Origin: Ursus arctos
Lineage: Eukaryota; Chordata; Mammalia; Carnivora; Ursidae
Direction of reading: 5' to 3'
DNA: 64,000 bases
NCBI RefSeq assembly: GCF_023065955.2
Contig: NW_026623008.1
Coordinates: 25,137,001-25,201,000, forward strand
The number at the start of each line of letters is the position of its first letter. Positions within the stretch are counted from its first letter, which is position 1. Shown piece by piece: positions 1 to 11,195 of the stretch. Position numbers and translations under genes: made by a program. Under the pieces are notes generated by a model. That model was not told the origin of the DNA. It saw only the letters and a list, made by a program, of their open reading frames with translations, and did no database searches.

Positions 1-96
1 ACACTAGGGATGTACTGTATGGTGACTAACATAATATAATAAAAAATATTATTAAACAAAAAACAAAAAAGAAAAAACAAAACAAAACAAAAGAAC
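1..96 (+). mobile_element. L1 LINE 3' end with A-rich tail (enters from left edge)
   Basis: The window opens inside an L1 3' UTR. The phrase GTACTGTATGGTGACTAACA followed by TAATATAATAAAAAA is the usual last part of carnivore L1 elements. It is followed by an impure A-rich tail (AAACAAAAAAGAAAAAACAAAAC). The body of the element lies to the left of the window, so its length and 5' truncation cannot be seen. The well-kept terminal sequence suggests a fairly recent insertion. Confidence 0.75.
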
Positions 97-1264
97 CATT
101 GCCTCCACTGTTCCAGCAGGACGTCTGGAGCCCAGAGAGGGGCAGCCCTACAAGCCCCACCTTCTGCATTGATTCTTCCAGAAGCAGGAAGCAAGGAGCC
201 CCAATTCTAGAGAGATGCAAGTGGTGGCCACCACTTGCAGTCTGCGGTCCTGTTATGTCCATTTCGCAGCCTGCATGCGGACACCTGACGTCGGCTCTTG
301 AGTCTTTTCCCGGGCCTCTGACAATAGCCATCGCTTCCCCTGAGAGCCTCCTTCCTCCAAGTAAACACCCCAAAGTCCTTCAATTTCCATCTTGCAACAC
401 AGACAATCTCCCTTCATCCTGGTCACTCCCCTTTGGAAGAGCTTCCCTCGGTCCCTGTCCCTGTATGGATATGGGTGAAGGGTAACATATTTAACTTTTT
501 TGCTTTTCTTTTACACCTAACTTTGTACCCATTGCAAATGCACCCTTATTGTCCAAATAACACACTACGTGACAGAAACATCTTAAAATAAAGAAGGAAA
601 AAACCTCACAATCCGGCCGTCCTAATGCCTGTATTAGTAGCACGTGGCTGGACTCTGCCTCCAGCGTTTCTGGCCTGAGGTCACGTGCTTACGTGCTGAT
701 GTACAGAATGCACTGGCAATTTCCACAGCCTGCATCGTTTTTACAACTCAAACATCCTTCTGTGCTGCAACAGCCTTGACAGCTCCCCGGACACCCCCTT
801 CCAGTGGTTGACTGAGAAGTCGGCCCAGTCTCCCGGGGATGGTCTGACGAGTTCCGAAGAAAACCGAGCAGTTTCTCCCACCAAGGCTTTCAAACGGCAG
901 ACCCCGCCACGCCAGTTACGCCGTGTCCAGTGGGGACCAAGACCCCTCCGGCTTTCACGAAGGGAGCCATCTCTCCCACCCTATACTGGTGTCACCTACT
1001 TTGGTGGTGGGGGGGGGGCACCTACATGTCAGGGGACTCATTCACTTATTCACCACTGGACAGAGAACGGCCGTGCACCAAGCCGTGGCTGGCGTCCCGG
1101 GGTGATTTCGTAATGGTGAGCAAGACGGTTCTGCTCTCATGAGCTCCCCGAGCTTTGGTGGTGGCAGTGCTGATTTCTATGAGGCAACAGAGCCCAGGAC
1201 GGGGAAGGGACAGACATCCAGCGAGAACCCATGGCAGGCCAGTCACTAGATATCCAAACTTGGG
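97..1264. other. Single-copy intronic sequence, nothing recognised
   Basis: No repeat family, exon with splice sites, or RNA gene was recognised. Short open frames occur on both strands (for example 99-485 plus) but have no family resemblance. A G homopolymer of about 10 bases lies near 1009-1018. Confidence 0.5.
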
Positions 1265-1385
1265 CTCACTGGATCCTCTCCACGACTCTCCTCTCCGCGG
1301 CTGAGGAACAAGAGAAGGCTTGGCTCAGGGTCACAGAGCTAGCGTTCAAACCCAGGCCTGCCTGATGCCAACCTTGATTTTCCCA
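1265..1385 (-). repeat. MIR SINE fragment
   Basis: Contains the MIR core in reverse orientation: a gaggaacaagagaaggctt block, then GGGTCACAGAGCTAGCG and TTCAAACCCAGGC. These correspond to the conserved 'cctcagtttcctc ... ctagctgtgtgacc ... ggttcgaatccc' order of MIR. It is diverged and partial. Confidence 0.6.
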
Positions 1386-1489
1386 AATGCAGAGCTCATG
1401 AGAGGCTGGCTTTCTCACCTGACCCTCCGTGGGCTCTAGCAATTTAAAAGAGGCCACTACGAGACAGTCCCAGCAATGTGCTTCAATTA

Positions 1490-1880
1490 TCCCCCCAAAA
1501 AAGTAGACAGAAATAACAGAATACCACCTGGTCTCGGGGGCGTGATTACATTTGGAGAAAAGAGGTAAAAGGGAACTTTTCTATAGAAGTACATCAGCCA
1601 GGAGCGCGATTTAGACAAAAGTGTAATCTAGACACCTTATTTTTCATTTGGCCAACTAACAAACATTTGTGCAATTTAAACCTTTTCAGAATCCACTCCG
1701 ACAACCAAGTGCCCAGGAGCTGACTCAGTCTGCCTCTTTATCGCCACCAGACTTTGAAAACGCCACCTCCCCCTTCGTAATTACTCCAGGCAATCAGCAC
1801 CAACTGATCAATCAAACAAAGAAAATTGCAGGTTTGAAGCTTTAATTAAATCTATCCGGCACTATCTAATTAAAGAAAAT
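1490..1880. promoter_or_regulatory. Candidate conserved non-coding element (homeodomain-motif rich)
   Basis: This is an AT-rich, repeat-free block in intron 2 of the inferred CSMD2. It contains palindromic homeodomain-type cores GTAATTAC (1777-1784) and TTTAATTAAA (1841-1850), plus CTAATTAAA (1866-1874). The density of TAATTA cores in otherwise unique intron is typical of developmental enhancers near neural genes. Conservation cannot be tested here, so this is a candidate only. Confidence 0.3.
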
Positions 1881-2274
1881 CTTTACTCTTCTACATACTC
1901 CAAAATAGAAGGAACCCCCTCCTTCGGGCTCCTACAAAGACTTGGCATGTCGAGGCCTTCACCTAGTTCAAGGCGCAAGGAAGAGCAGAGCAGGGGGAAG
2001 GCAGTTAGGCCATTCTGCTTTCCTTTTTGCCCAAGTGGAGGTAAATTCCAGTAGGGAGGAAGGGGTGGACTGTGGAAGAGAAATCCTATCTCTGGAAGGT
2101 ACCCTCTCATCCCTCCATGTCCTCCAGGACCGCTGGCTCTGTGTCCAGGCTGCCTTTCTCCTGTCCCTCCTTGGACCCGCAGTCTACATGGCCGGAGGGC
2201 GCCGTCAGAGCAGGTCGAAAACACTAAGCACTCGGCCACCTTCTATTAGTATCCACCATTTATTCACCGTTTAG

Positions 2275-2350
2275 AAACTCAGCTTTCTCCTCTGCAAAAC
2301 GGGACCAAAGCAAAGTTCCGTACTGGCTGACTGCGGAAAGCAAGTAACAC
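2275..2350 (+). repeat. MIR fragment, short
   Basis: CTCAGCTTTCTCCTCTGCAA followed by AACGGGACC matches the forward MIR core 'cctcagtttcctcatctgtaaaatgggg'. Flanks are too diverged to extend. Confidence 0.4.
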
Positions 2351-3950
2351 AGGGCGTCCGGGAAGCTGAGGCAGTCACACAGAGCGGGGAGGAGCCCCAC
2401 GGAGCACTCAGAAGGCGGGCCTTGCACCTGCCTTGGTCTGCAGGGACTCTTGCTGTCTTCAGCTCCCCCACCTACCAAGGGCCCCGGTGGGGGACAGGGC
2501 ATTCACCTAGGGACGGTGATAAATTCCTAACACGACTGAAATGCAGCTGGAAACGTGTCACCTTTTCCCTTTGCCTTGGAGGGTTTACAGGAGTCTAAGA
2601 CCCTCCCTGTCTGTGATGGGGGGTTGGAGGGTCCCGGAGAAGACAGGGGTTAGATGTGCCTCCTCTGATCGGCCAGCCCACCACAAAGCCCGCAGATCAC
2701 GAGCTGAGAGCCTAGGGGAGGGGGGAGCCACACCCTCCCCTGATGCGGCTGCCACGGCTCCGTGAAAGCTGAAAGGGGCCAAGGTTGCCGGGAAAGGATG
2801 GAACCAGGGGGATCCGGTGAAAGACCTTAGAGAGACCTCGTGCTGACATTTTCTCTTTCAGGTGGGACAGAAGACACTGCGTCGCCAGCCTCCACGATGC
2901 TCGGGGGCATCATGAGCTCAGAAATCAATTCTCCGACTTCGCCAGACCACTCTACACCGTCTTCATTGCTTTTCTCCTCTTCCCCGGGAAAGCCCAGTCA
3001 GCTGCAGCTCCCGGAGGACAGGTGCCCATCACATGTGCCTGAGTGTTTTCATGTCCCCTGCAGTTACTGATAAATATGTTTCCTGTCCCTTAAATTTCCT
3101 TAACCAACCTGCTGGGCCCTGAGACGGAAACACACGTGAGCCACACAACTCAATGGGACAGGTGCCCCCTGGGGCCACCTGCAGGTGGATGGAGACACCG
3201 AACTCACTTTGTGCCAGGCTTTTAGACAAGAGTCACCTTCTTAGTGACACAGCTTCCTTGGCCACTCTATTAAAATCTCACCCTTTACACGTCACACCAC
3301 TGCCCTGATGTATATTTTCTCCATAGTGCTTATCTTCAGTAACTTTTGAATCAGGTGAAATCTGGGACACTCACGGCCAAAGGAACGGAGCATAATCACT
3401 GCAGTCTAGTTGAGAAAGTCCTTTCCCACGGGGGCACAGGTTCCCAATTCTGGTACCACTATACATGCAGCCTGCAATTGAACAATGGAGTAAATGCATG
3501 GCAGATGGAGGCAGCCAGGTGTCTCCTGTGGGAGGTTCCAGATAAGCAAGGCAAGGAGGCTACAATGATCCAGGTGGTACTGGATTAGAGTTGGAGATAT
3601 CAGCACGAACTCGTGTTTAGCTTAACAGAGACACAGATGGATGCACATAAAAATATTTATAGCTCCGTGTATATACGTGGGCTAGTGTACACATGGAACG
3701 TTCCTTGCTCTGGCAGCAAAGAGGGCCCGGAAGCAGTGATGTCCCAATAGTCATGAGTACACGCGGAGCCAGATCGTGGGTTCTGAGACCATTTTCCGAT
3801 CCAGGGAACCCCAGCTCATGGCTCCCAAGAGCGTTCATGAACCAGCAGCACCACCACCATCGGTAACAAAGACTGATGATGGTGGGAAGTGTCAAAGGAG
3901 ACAAGAGGAGCCAACTAAAGGGGTGCCCAGTGGCCGGGCTAGAACAATCA
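2351..3950. other. Intronic sequence without recognised elements
   Basis: No repeat family was assigned with confidence, and no exon or RNA gene was seen. The short open frames (such as 2541-2765, 2840-3070 and 3346-3588 plus) lack splice context or recognisable domains. Confidence 0.4.
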
Positions 3951-3959
3951 GAGCAGCAA

Positions 3960-4970
3960 AATAAATAAACCAGGTTGGATTATAACCCGAAGTATAAAAT
4001 AACGACCTATGAATCCATACTGATATAAATAAATTAATAAATGGAGGAGAATAGACGGATCTCTTGTGCAGAAGAATTTCAAATAGTTTATGCAGACACT
4101 CGGCCGTCAAAATGAAGCCTGACACTCTACTCCTTGGGTGTGGAACGCGCACAGTGGCTTCCTTGCAAGAGGACAGTAGGGAGAGGGGAATAACTTTGGA
4201 GTGGAGAAGCTGCCACACAGGCCCTCGGCCAGGTGATCAAGGTCAACCTCAACAGGGACAAGTCATGTCGACTGTATGTGCCCTTGATGTGATGTGATGA
4301 AAACACTGTCTTCCTTTCAAAAATACATGACTCCCTGGGGCGCCTGCATGGCTCAGTCGGTTCAGCGTCTGACTCTTGATTTTGGCTCAGGTCATGATCT
4401 CAGGGTCGAGGGATCGAGCCCCACATCGGGCTCTGCGTTCTGTGGGGTATCTGCTTCTCCCTTTCCCTCTGCCCCTTCCCCCAACTTGCGAGTGTGCACG
4501 TGCGCTCTCTCTCTCTCTCTCTCAAATAAATAAATATTAAACAATAAAAAAAATGACTCCAGTCAAATCACAAGAAAAACAGCAGACAAATCCCAACTGA
4601 AGGACATTCTACAAAGAACCTGACCAGTACTCCTCAAAAGCGTCTGTCATTCAAAACAAGTCAAGTCTGAGAAACTGTCACAGCCAAGGAGCCAAAGGAT
4701 CTAGGCACCCTGGGTGGGATCCTGGAACAGAAAAAGGACTTTAGGTAAAAACGAAGGAAATCTGAAGAGAATATGGTCTTAGGTTAATAACAATAAATCG
4801 GTATTAGTTCATTAATTGTGACAAAGGACCACACGGATGTGAGATGTTCATAATAAGGGAATCGGAGTGAGCCATATAGACATAGACACTCTCTCTTTGT
4901 AACTTTTCTGTAAATCTAAAACTATTTCTTTCTATATATTTCAATTCAAAGATTATTCTTTAAAAAACAA
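3960..4970 (+). mobile_element. Probable old L1M 3' region, split by a SINEC
   Basis: The phrases GGACATTCTACAAAGAACCT, GACCAGTACTCCTCAAAAG, GGGATCCTGGAACAGAAAAAGGAC and AATTGTGACAAAGGACCACAC follow the order of an old mammalian L1M-type 3' UTR. The element is highly diverged, so its left edge is uncertain. A SINEC interrupts it at 4335-4552. Confidence 0.45.
4335..4552 (+). mobile_element. SINEC (CAN SINE), older subfamily
   Basis: Full-length carnivore SINE. It has a tRNA-Lys-derived head (GGGGCGCCTGCATGGCTCAG), a diagnostic TCAGGTCATGATCTCAGGGT block, a (CT)n tract and an AAATAAATAAAT tail. It is flanked by the 8-bp target-site duplication ATGACTCC at 4327-4334 and 4553-4560. Confidence 0.9.
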
Positions 4971-5180
4971 GGGGGTCTGGGTGGCTCAGTCGGTTGAGCG
5001 TCTGCCTTCGACTCAGGTCACGATCCCAGGATCCTGGGACCTAGCTCTGCACTGGGCTCCCTGCTCAGCGGGGAGCCTACTTCTCTCTGTCCCTCGGCCC
5101 CTCCCCACTCCCCGATCATGCTCTCTTTCTCTTGCTTGCACTCTCTTTCTCCAATAAATAAATAAAATCTTTTAAAAAAA
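4971..5180 (+). mobile_element. SINEC (CAN SINE), older subfamily
   Basis: Head GGGTGGCTCAGTCGGTTGAG, then ACGATCCCAGGATCCTGGGA, CTCCCTGCTCAGCGGGGAGCC, and an AATAAATAAATAAAATCTTT tail. The A-rich 3' flank hides any clear target-site duplication. Confidence 0.88.
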
Positions 5181-5384
5181 TTAAAAAATAAAAAATGAAA
5201 AGAATAAAAGACCTTTGTAGCTCTGGTATTGGAAATAGACTGAAGATACCCAAGGCAATAGCAAGGCCAGCAGGAGGAAGCGGTTGTGATAACCAAGGCC
5301 AGAGATAAAGGGGGTGTGGAGAGACCAGGGAGGGGGCAGGGGGGTAGCTGGAAGACATGAACTTCAGAGAGGACAGTAATGACA

Positions 5385-5640
5385 AGACAGTAAACATCTA
5401 CTGAGTGCTTACCACGGGCCCCGCGTCTGCTACGTACTTTGCGTCTTGTAGGGTACTTGCATATTCACAATTTCCCTAAAAGGTAGGGCCACTGGAATCC
5501 CAGCTTTTTGGGCAGAGACACTGAGACTCAGAGAAAAGTGACTCCCTCAAAGTCACAGCCAGTAAGAGGCAGAGCAAGGGCATGAATCCAGGCAGGCTGG
5601 CTCCAAAGCCTCTCTCCTAACCACCACACCACAATGTGTT
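5385..5640 (-). repeat. MIR SINE, near full length
   Basis: Reverse-oriented MIR. It shows CTGAGTGCTTACCACGGGCC, then ACACTGAGACTCAGAGAAAA, AAAGTCACAGCCAGTAAGAG, GAATCCAGGCAGGCTGGCTC and CTAACCACCACACCACAATG, the complete MIR order. Confidence 0.75.
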
Positions 5641-7494
5641 CTCGGCTGAGGCCCCAGGAGATGGGACAGGGATGGGGACAACAACCAGAACCACATGAGG
5701 ACACGAGGAATCCACCAGAAGTCAGGAGCACAAAAAATTGCTTTAAAAAATATCTCAACTATGTGTCAATGGCCTCATTTTTAGGCACAAAGGCCAGGAA
5801 GTCCAGAACTTCATCTCCCCAAAAGCAAACAAGACCCAATGTCAATTCTGGAAAGCTCATGGGTTCTGCTGTCTAGAATCCTCACCTACCTCTAGGTTCT
5901 AAAGTACATTCCCTAATGGGTAAACTGAGCGCTCACGATGGGTCAGAAAACACGGACTACAGCGACAGATAAACCTTGGACGCTCAGAGATCGAAGCTTG
6001 TATACAAAATCCAGGCAACCAGGAGCAGGTGGGGGCTTGCACCTCACAGAGTCACGCGGGCATCTCCTGTCTCCAGGGAAGAAAAGGGAACACAAGATCG
6101 CAGGGGAGCTTTCCTGGGCCATGCTGGGAGGGATACACGTTACTTCCATCCACTTTCTGTTGACCACTAACCCACACGGCGGCACCTGGATGCAGGGGAG
6201 GCTGCTGCTTCCCCCAGACCACCCTGCACCGTGAAAGAACCGGAACGATGGTGGACAGTCAGCCTTCTCTGCCACGCGGCTGGACAGGCCTCTGCAAAAT
6301 AAACCCCGACGCCAAAGACAAATGGTGGAATTGTTCCCAGAGCCAAGAGCAGTACCCGAGGAGGGCAGAAATAATCCAAGAAGATCCGGAGTATTTTAGA
6401 GTCCTCCCCCATACATTTCCAGCAGGACTCAATCACACGATTTCCAAGCGGGGAGAAGCTCTAGAATCTTTCTGGACTTGCACCCTCCATCGGTAAGTCA
6501 GGAAGATGCTGCTGAGCTTGAGAAGGGACAGCCCTGGTGCAGATCACAGTAAGTCAGGAACCGGGCTGGATGGAAGCCGGTCTCCTTGCCCCACACCTGG
6601 CCCCGGGCACCACGTCCTGCGGCAGCGCACACCCACCCCAGGAAGCAATAACTTGGCTCTTGGTTCACTGAAAAGCTGACAGTTGGTTTTCTTTTATATT
6701 TATTTTAATTCCAAGGGAACAAGGAACTCGGTACTTGGGAGGTGGTCTGTTTGGGTACTGTTTCTACTGACAAACAGAGTGAAGGCTAGAATTACACGTC
6801 CAAACTCGCCTCTACCCTGAGGACAGTGTCCTGGGTTATAGGGTCCTTGCACAGTGATTTCTATTGCCCTAAAGGTTCAGGGAATAAGCGTTGAGGATAG
6901 ACGAGGGGGCACGTTCCTATCTCAGCAACGCCCCTGTCAGCCACTGCTTGCAAGAAAGGGGCGGATGAAGGTCAAGGGGTGGCCAACTCCATTCTTCGGC
7001 AATGTTGCCTCTTTGGCCAACACCTGGTAAAATGGGGGCAGAACCGATCATGAGGAGGGGTGAGCTAGCATGGCCTTTTGGCCCGAGGCTCGGGCTCCAC
7101 GAGGCCTTAAATTTTGGCTGCTATTAAATAGCAGACTTGGCGAACAAGCTAGGTGAAGCTTTGCCACAAAAACTGACTTTGACCTTGAACCACAGGGTCC
7201 TACTGTGAATGGAGAGATTGCTCAGGACCCCGACACTGCTGCCCACCTGGCTTTATAAATCACCTGCTGCCAACCCCTCCCCCCACCACGTCTGCCCAAA
7301 CCTACCCTTTGGCATAAGGTGATGGAGCACATGGCTGCCCCATGGGTCACGGCAGTTGGTTTCCTGAGGCCCAAGCCAGGCAGACCCTGCTTCCTCCTCC
7401 TCCCCTTCCACCACCCCTTTCAGCCCTGGTGTCGCTGCTCGGACCTGTGTGAACTTGGCTGTCAAGCAGATCTAGGACTTTGAACACAGCCGCC
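5641..7494. other. Intronic sequence without recognised elements
   Basis: No repeat family, exon or RNA gene was recognised over about 1.8 kb. Overlapping short open frames exist on both strands (5938-6234 plus, 5943-6275 minus). Complementary open frames of this length are common in GC-balanced intron and have no recognisable domain. Confidence 0.4.
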
Positions 7495-7636
7495 CCGAGG
7501 CATGTAGCCTCTTTGAGACTCAGTTCCCTTAGCAATAAAAACGGAGGCAATAATTCTTACCTCCGGGAAAAGTGTGCCGATTCAATGAGCTATGGTACAT
7601 AGAGCACCTGGCACAACAGGTAAATATTGATTCCAC
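7495..7636 (+). repeat. MIR SINE fragment
   Basis: Forward MIR 3' half: GAGACTCAGTTCCCTTAGCA, then CGGAGGCAATAATTCTTACC, GATTCAATGAGCTATGGTAC and GAGCACCTGGCACAACAGG. It is moderately diverged. Confidence 0.65.
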
Positions 7637-7929
7637 CTCCCACCCCGGCTCTCCTCCAATTCCATCTAAGGCATCATAGCTCATAGTCTAAGGGGACAAA
7701 CAGAACGTTCCCCCCAAACTTCTGCAGAGTTTCTTGGCCCAGCAATGCTCCCCGGATATTCTGGACCCATAGGAACCATCAGTGAACTCATTGGGGACCT
7801 CAGTGGACACCCCTCCCTCTCACCCAACGCTTTGCCTGGTGACAGATCATGAACAAAGCTGACTCCAGGAACCCAGAGAGACAGGCTCTCCTGTCCCAGG
7901 TTGTCGTCTCCAGCAATCACCAGCAGGCC

Positions 7930-8290
7930 CCGGCTTCCACGCACTTTAGCTGACTCCTTATTAATCACAGATAACTTTCCTGATTAAATACAAAGCTCCT
8001 ACCAACAGGCTTGCCTCCGGATGGCAAATCTGCCAGCATTTAGGGTGAATCAAACATATTTACTTTTCAGATGTTAGGGGTTTGATAAAATCCATAATGC
8101 CTTTGGCCTCAAGCCCTCTTCCTATTAATTATTAAGCCCTTGTGTGTTTCGAGGGTAATTGAATCCATGTTTCTAATTAGTTTACACTTAATTCATCAGA
8201 ACAATTTTTAAAGGGCTGACGGATGTCCCAATAAGCCTCACGGGCAGTTTAATGAATCTTTATTTAAAAAGAAATTGGACACACACCAAA
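7930..8290. promoter_or_regulatory. Candidate conserved non-coding element (TAATTA cluster)
   Basis: Repeat-free AT-rich block of about 360 bp. It has TTATTAATCACAGATAAC, TATTAATTATTAA (8123-8135), GGGTAATTGAATCC, the palindrome CTAATTAG (8173-8180) and TTTAATGAATC. The concentration of homeodomain cores, with no recognisable repeat, is the usual look of a deeply conserved vertebrate enhancer. There is no direct evidence of function. Confidence 0.35.
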
Positions 8291-8511
8291 CTGTTAACAG
8301 CGGTTACCTCCCGGGAGCGGGGCTGGGACAAGGGCCTGGGGTAGGAGGCGCTTACATCCTTTTACTCCACACTGCTGGACGGCTGGGCTTTTCTGCAGTA
8401 GTGAGCGCTTAGTACTTTCACTATTTTAAAGAAGCTGCTTTAAAAGGAAAACGGAGTGAATTTTTAAAAAGGAAATGAAATGAATGCAAATGAATCTGCT
8501 GTAGTAAGAAA

Positions 8512-8685
8512 GCATGTTGGTGTGGGGAAAAGCGCCTTGCTTCTGGCTCCAGGAGACCCGTGGCCTTCTCCTCCCTTCGCCCCTTAGCCGCGTAGAGACG
8601 TCAGACGCTTACCTAACTCCTGCAATGAAAATTAACACTACTCACTTCACCACGCTGCTGTTGAATGATTAGATAGAACATACAA
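8512..8685 (+). repeat. MIR SINE
   Basis: Diverged forward MIR: AGCGCCTTGCTTCTGGCTCC, AGACGCTTACCTAACTCCTG, AAATTAACACTACTCACTTC and TTGAATGATTAGATAGAAC follow the MIR order. Confidence 0.5.
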
Positions 8686-8689
8686 TGCC

Positions 8690-8935
8690 CGTTTAAAACC
8701 TTTCGGTGTGGCCCCACTGCCTAGACCACATGAAAAGTTCCCCAGCATGGCATAGAGGGCCCTTGGTGATCTGGCCGGGCCACACCCCTACCTCTCCACT
8801 ACAACCCACCCCAGGATGAACCCACTGACATCACCTCTGCTTTGCTGGACCTGTACACATACTATTCTCTGGGTTTGAAACACTGTCCTCATCCCTCCCT
8901 CCGTGCCCTGCCAGGTGACCCTTCCTCCAGGACAG
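8690..8935 (+). repeat. L2 LINE fragment
   Basis: GCCCGTTTAAAACCTTTCGG, AGAGGGCCCTTGGTGATCTG and CACACCCCTACCTCTCCACT match the L2 segment 'cttaaaaccctttcaatggc ... ggccctacatgatctggcccc ... tacctctcc'. It is followed directly by an L2 piece in the opposite orientation. Confidence 0.6.
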
Positions 8936-8937
8936 CA

Positions 8938-9275
8938 TTCATTCATTCACTCCATAAACATTTGTTGAGCACCTACTATCAGCCAGGCCCTGGAGACACA
9001 ACGGAGCATAAAACAGAAACAGTCTCCATAGCCAGGGAGTTTACAGTCCTGGGGGAGATGGACACAAACCAAATAATCACACACCTGCCCACGCGAAACC
9101 ATGAAGGACAGACGCACGGTAAACGGAGGAAGGTAATCATAGGAGGGTCTGACCAGGATGAGAAGTAGGGGTGGCTCCGAGGAGTCCCTGAGTGAGGAAC
9201 TGACAAGTGAGTGGAGGTACGAAGAACGAGTAACCAATAACTAAGCAAAGGGGCAGACGGAGGGAGGGCATCCCA
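8938..9275 (-). repeat. L2 LINE 3' end fragment
   Basis: Begins ATTCATTCATTCACTCCATA and then AACATTTGTTGAGCACCTAC, the reverse complement of the L2 3' terminus. It continues through CCAGGCCCTGGAGACACAAC and GGGAGTTTACAGTCCTGGGG to AGGGCATCCCAGGCC. Confidence 0.8.
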
Positions 9276-9384
9276 GGCCCACAGGTGAGCACCTCCAAAG
9301 AGCCCCCTCAAGGCCGTCAGCCTCCCCAGCCGTAGCGTGTCCCATCCTGGACTCACACTGCCTGCATATTTAGCCGTCTCCCTA

Positions 9385-9500
9385 AAGAGACTGTAGGCTC
9401 CTTGAAAGCAGAGGCTGTCTTGTTAACTCTTGCGCCCCCAACACTTGGCGTTCCTGGTAGGCATTCGACAAATGTTGAATAAATGCCATGAATGAACGTG
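9385..9500 (+). repeat. L2 LINE 3' end fragment
   Basis: GACTGTAGGCTCCTTGAAAG, AACACTTGGCGTTCCTGGTA and GGCATTCGACAAATGTTGAA are the last about 110 bp of L2. With the minus-strand copy just upstream it makes a diverged inverted pair. Confidence 0.7.
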
Positions 9501-9889
9501 TCTAGCATGGCGGCTGGACCATAAGAGGTGTTCAGTGCCACCATCCCTTCTTTCCCCTTTCCAGCATCCTCTCCCCCCGTTTCAGTCGTAAAGAAGGAAA
9601 GCCCCCTCATCCCCATGGGTCCTCCCAGCCACCTGCTGCAGTGCCTCTCAAGGCACTCTGGGGAGACACAGGGCTCTCCAAGGACAGCCTTACTGACGTG
9701 CAAGGAACACTTCTGAAGGAATCCAAACAGACAGGTCCTTCAGGGGCCTCTGCCGTGATACATATGTATAAGAAGACAGTAAATCTGGCAAATTTGTGGA
9801 TTTTTTACAACTTCCAAGCAGGTGTCTAACGCCAGTTGAGTGAAATCTGCAACCAGCTCCGAATGACTTCAAAGGCATTCCACCCTAGG

Positions 9890-10420
9890 CAGACGACAGA
9901 ATGCGTATTGCCAGTAATTGAGGGAACGAGTTGTAGTGTTTCCCATAACTTGAGCCCAAATGTCTAAATTAAGGGATGCTTAGCTGTGCTTAACTGGTGC
10001 AGTCATCACAGCGCCCTCTAAACCCTCCGATACACAGTGAGGCTGTTCATTAGCGGCGTCTCCGCCGATGACGTTTGCTCATGTTTCATTAGAAATCTTC
10101 ATCCCACATTAAACTGCAATGCGATAGGATGTTTGCCAGCACGGAAAGGCCATCTAATGGTGCCAAAGCAGAGATGTGGGGATTGTTTCAGTAATTCATC
10201 CAGGCAGAGCTGACACTGCATTATCTGGAAGGCTCTTTGTTCTTTTCTTGCTAATTTCCAAACTCCTACAGGCTCCGCGGCTTTCAAGACCAGCTTCTAC
10301 GCTCGCTTCCCACCCTGATCCATTATGAGAAGAATCTGATCAGCTTCTATTGTAAATTTAATTTCAAGCAGCCAGACGCTGCCTTCTGGCACCCTGGGAT
10401 GTTGCTGCTTGTGAATAGCT
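9890..10420. promoter_or_regulatory. Candidate conserved non-coding element
   Basis: About 530 bp with no recognisable repeat. It carries CCAGTAATTGAGG, CTAAATTAAGGG, CATCTAATGGTGCC, TTTCAGTAATTCATCC and AATTTAATTTCAAG. At about 10009-10019 the plus strand reads CAGCGCCCTCT, whose reverse complement AGAGGGCGCTG resembles a CTCF core. Several developmental-type motifs plus a possible insulator core in clean intron suggest an enhancer or boundary. Unproven. Confidence 0.33.
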
Positions 10421-10597
10421 CTAGATGGAATGTGAGATGCTTTCAAGAAGATGGCTCTGAACTCCTGGTACAGAAAGGGAGTCGCTGGGAGATGAATGAC
10501 ATCTGCATAGAGAACGAGCCGTGCGCAGTGTGTCTACCGGCACCTCTTCATTAACGATGCCAGGTGCAGCTGCCGGCACAGAGCACCGCCAAGAGCT

Positions 10598-10722
10598 CCC
10601 CATTCTGCAGGGGAGGAAACTGAGGCTCAGGTGGGTTGACTCACTTGTCCAAGGTCACTGACCTACAAGTAGGATTAGAACCTAGTAGGTCCGATGCCAA
10701 AGGCTTTAACCCCTCCATCACC
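10598..10722 (-). repeat. MIR SINE fragment
   Basis: GAGGAAACTGAGGCTCAGGT, TTGTCCAAGGTCACTGACC and AGGATTAGAACCTAGTAGGT are the reverse-oriented MIR core. A MER20 follows within 6 bp. Confidence 0.75.
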
Positions 10723-10727
10723 TACAT

Positions 10728-10905
10728 CAGGATTTCTCAACCTCAGCACCACTGGCACGTGTCCTGGGGGCAGTCCTGGGCATGGTCGGATGTCTAGCAG
10801 CACCCCTGGCCTTGACCCACTAGACGCCACAGCCGTTCTCCGGCTGTGACGACCAAAAATGTCTCCAGACCTTGCCATATTTCCCCTGGGCATTGAGAAT
10901 CATTG
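10728..10905 (+). mobile_element. MER20 (hAT-Charlie non-autonomous DNA transposon)
   Basis: Starts CAGGATTTCTCAACCTCAGC and ends GCATTGAGAATCATTG, which are imperfect inverted termini. Internal phrases GATGTCTAGCAGCACCCCTG and ACCAAAAATGTCTCCAGACC are diagnostic of MER20. No clear 8-bp duplication remains. Confidence 0.8.
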
Positions 10906-11017
10906 CTCTGCCACGGGACTTCTACATTTATTGGGGAGGGGGTTTCTTTTTGCTTAATTGTGTTTTCTGATTTACGTCTCCAAATATACAAGTAATTCCT
11001 TTCGTTTATATCTTATC

Positions 11018-11195
11018 ACAATTCAAAGTGGTTTACACACATTATTTAACTTAATCCTCACCAACCAACCTATGAAGCAGACAGATATTGATATACCCAC
11101 TACATAGGTGGGGATACTGAGGCTAAGAGCCGAAGTGACTGGCGGCTGCCGAGCGGCTAAGGAACAGCTAGAACTTAAGCTCACATCGTCCACCA
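11018..11195 (-). repeat. MIR SINE
   Basis: CACATTATTTAACTTAATCC, GTGGGGATACTGAGGCTAAG and a degraded cacagctagaacttaagctc block follow reverse MIR order. Confidence 0.65.
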
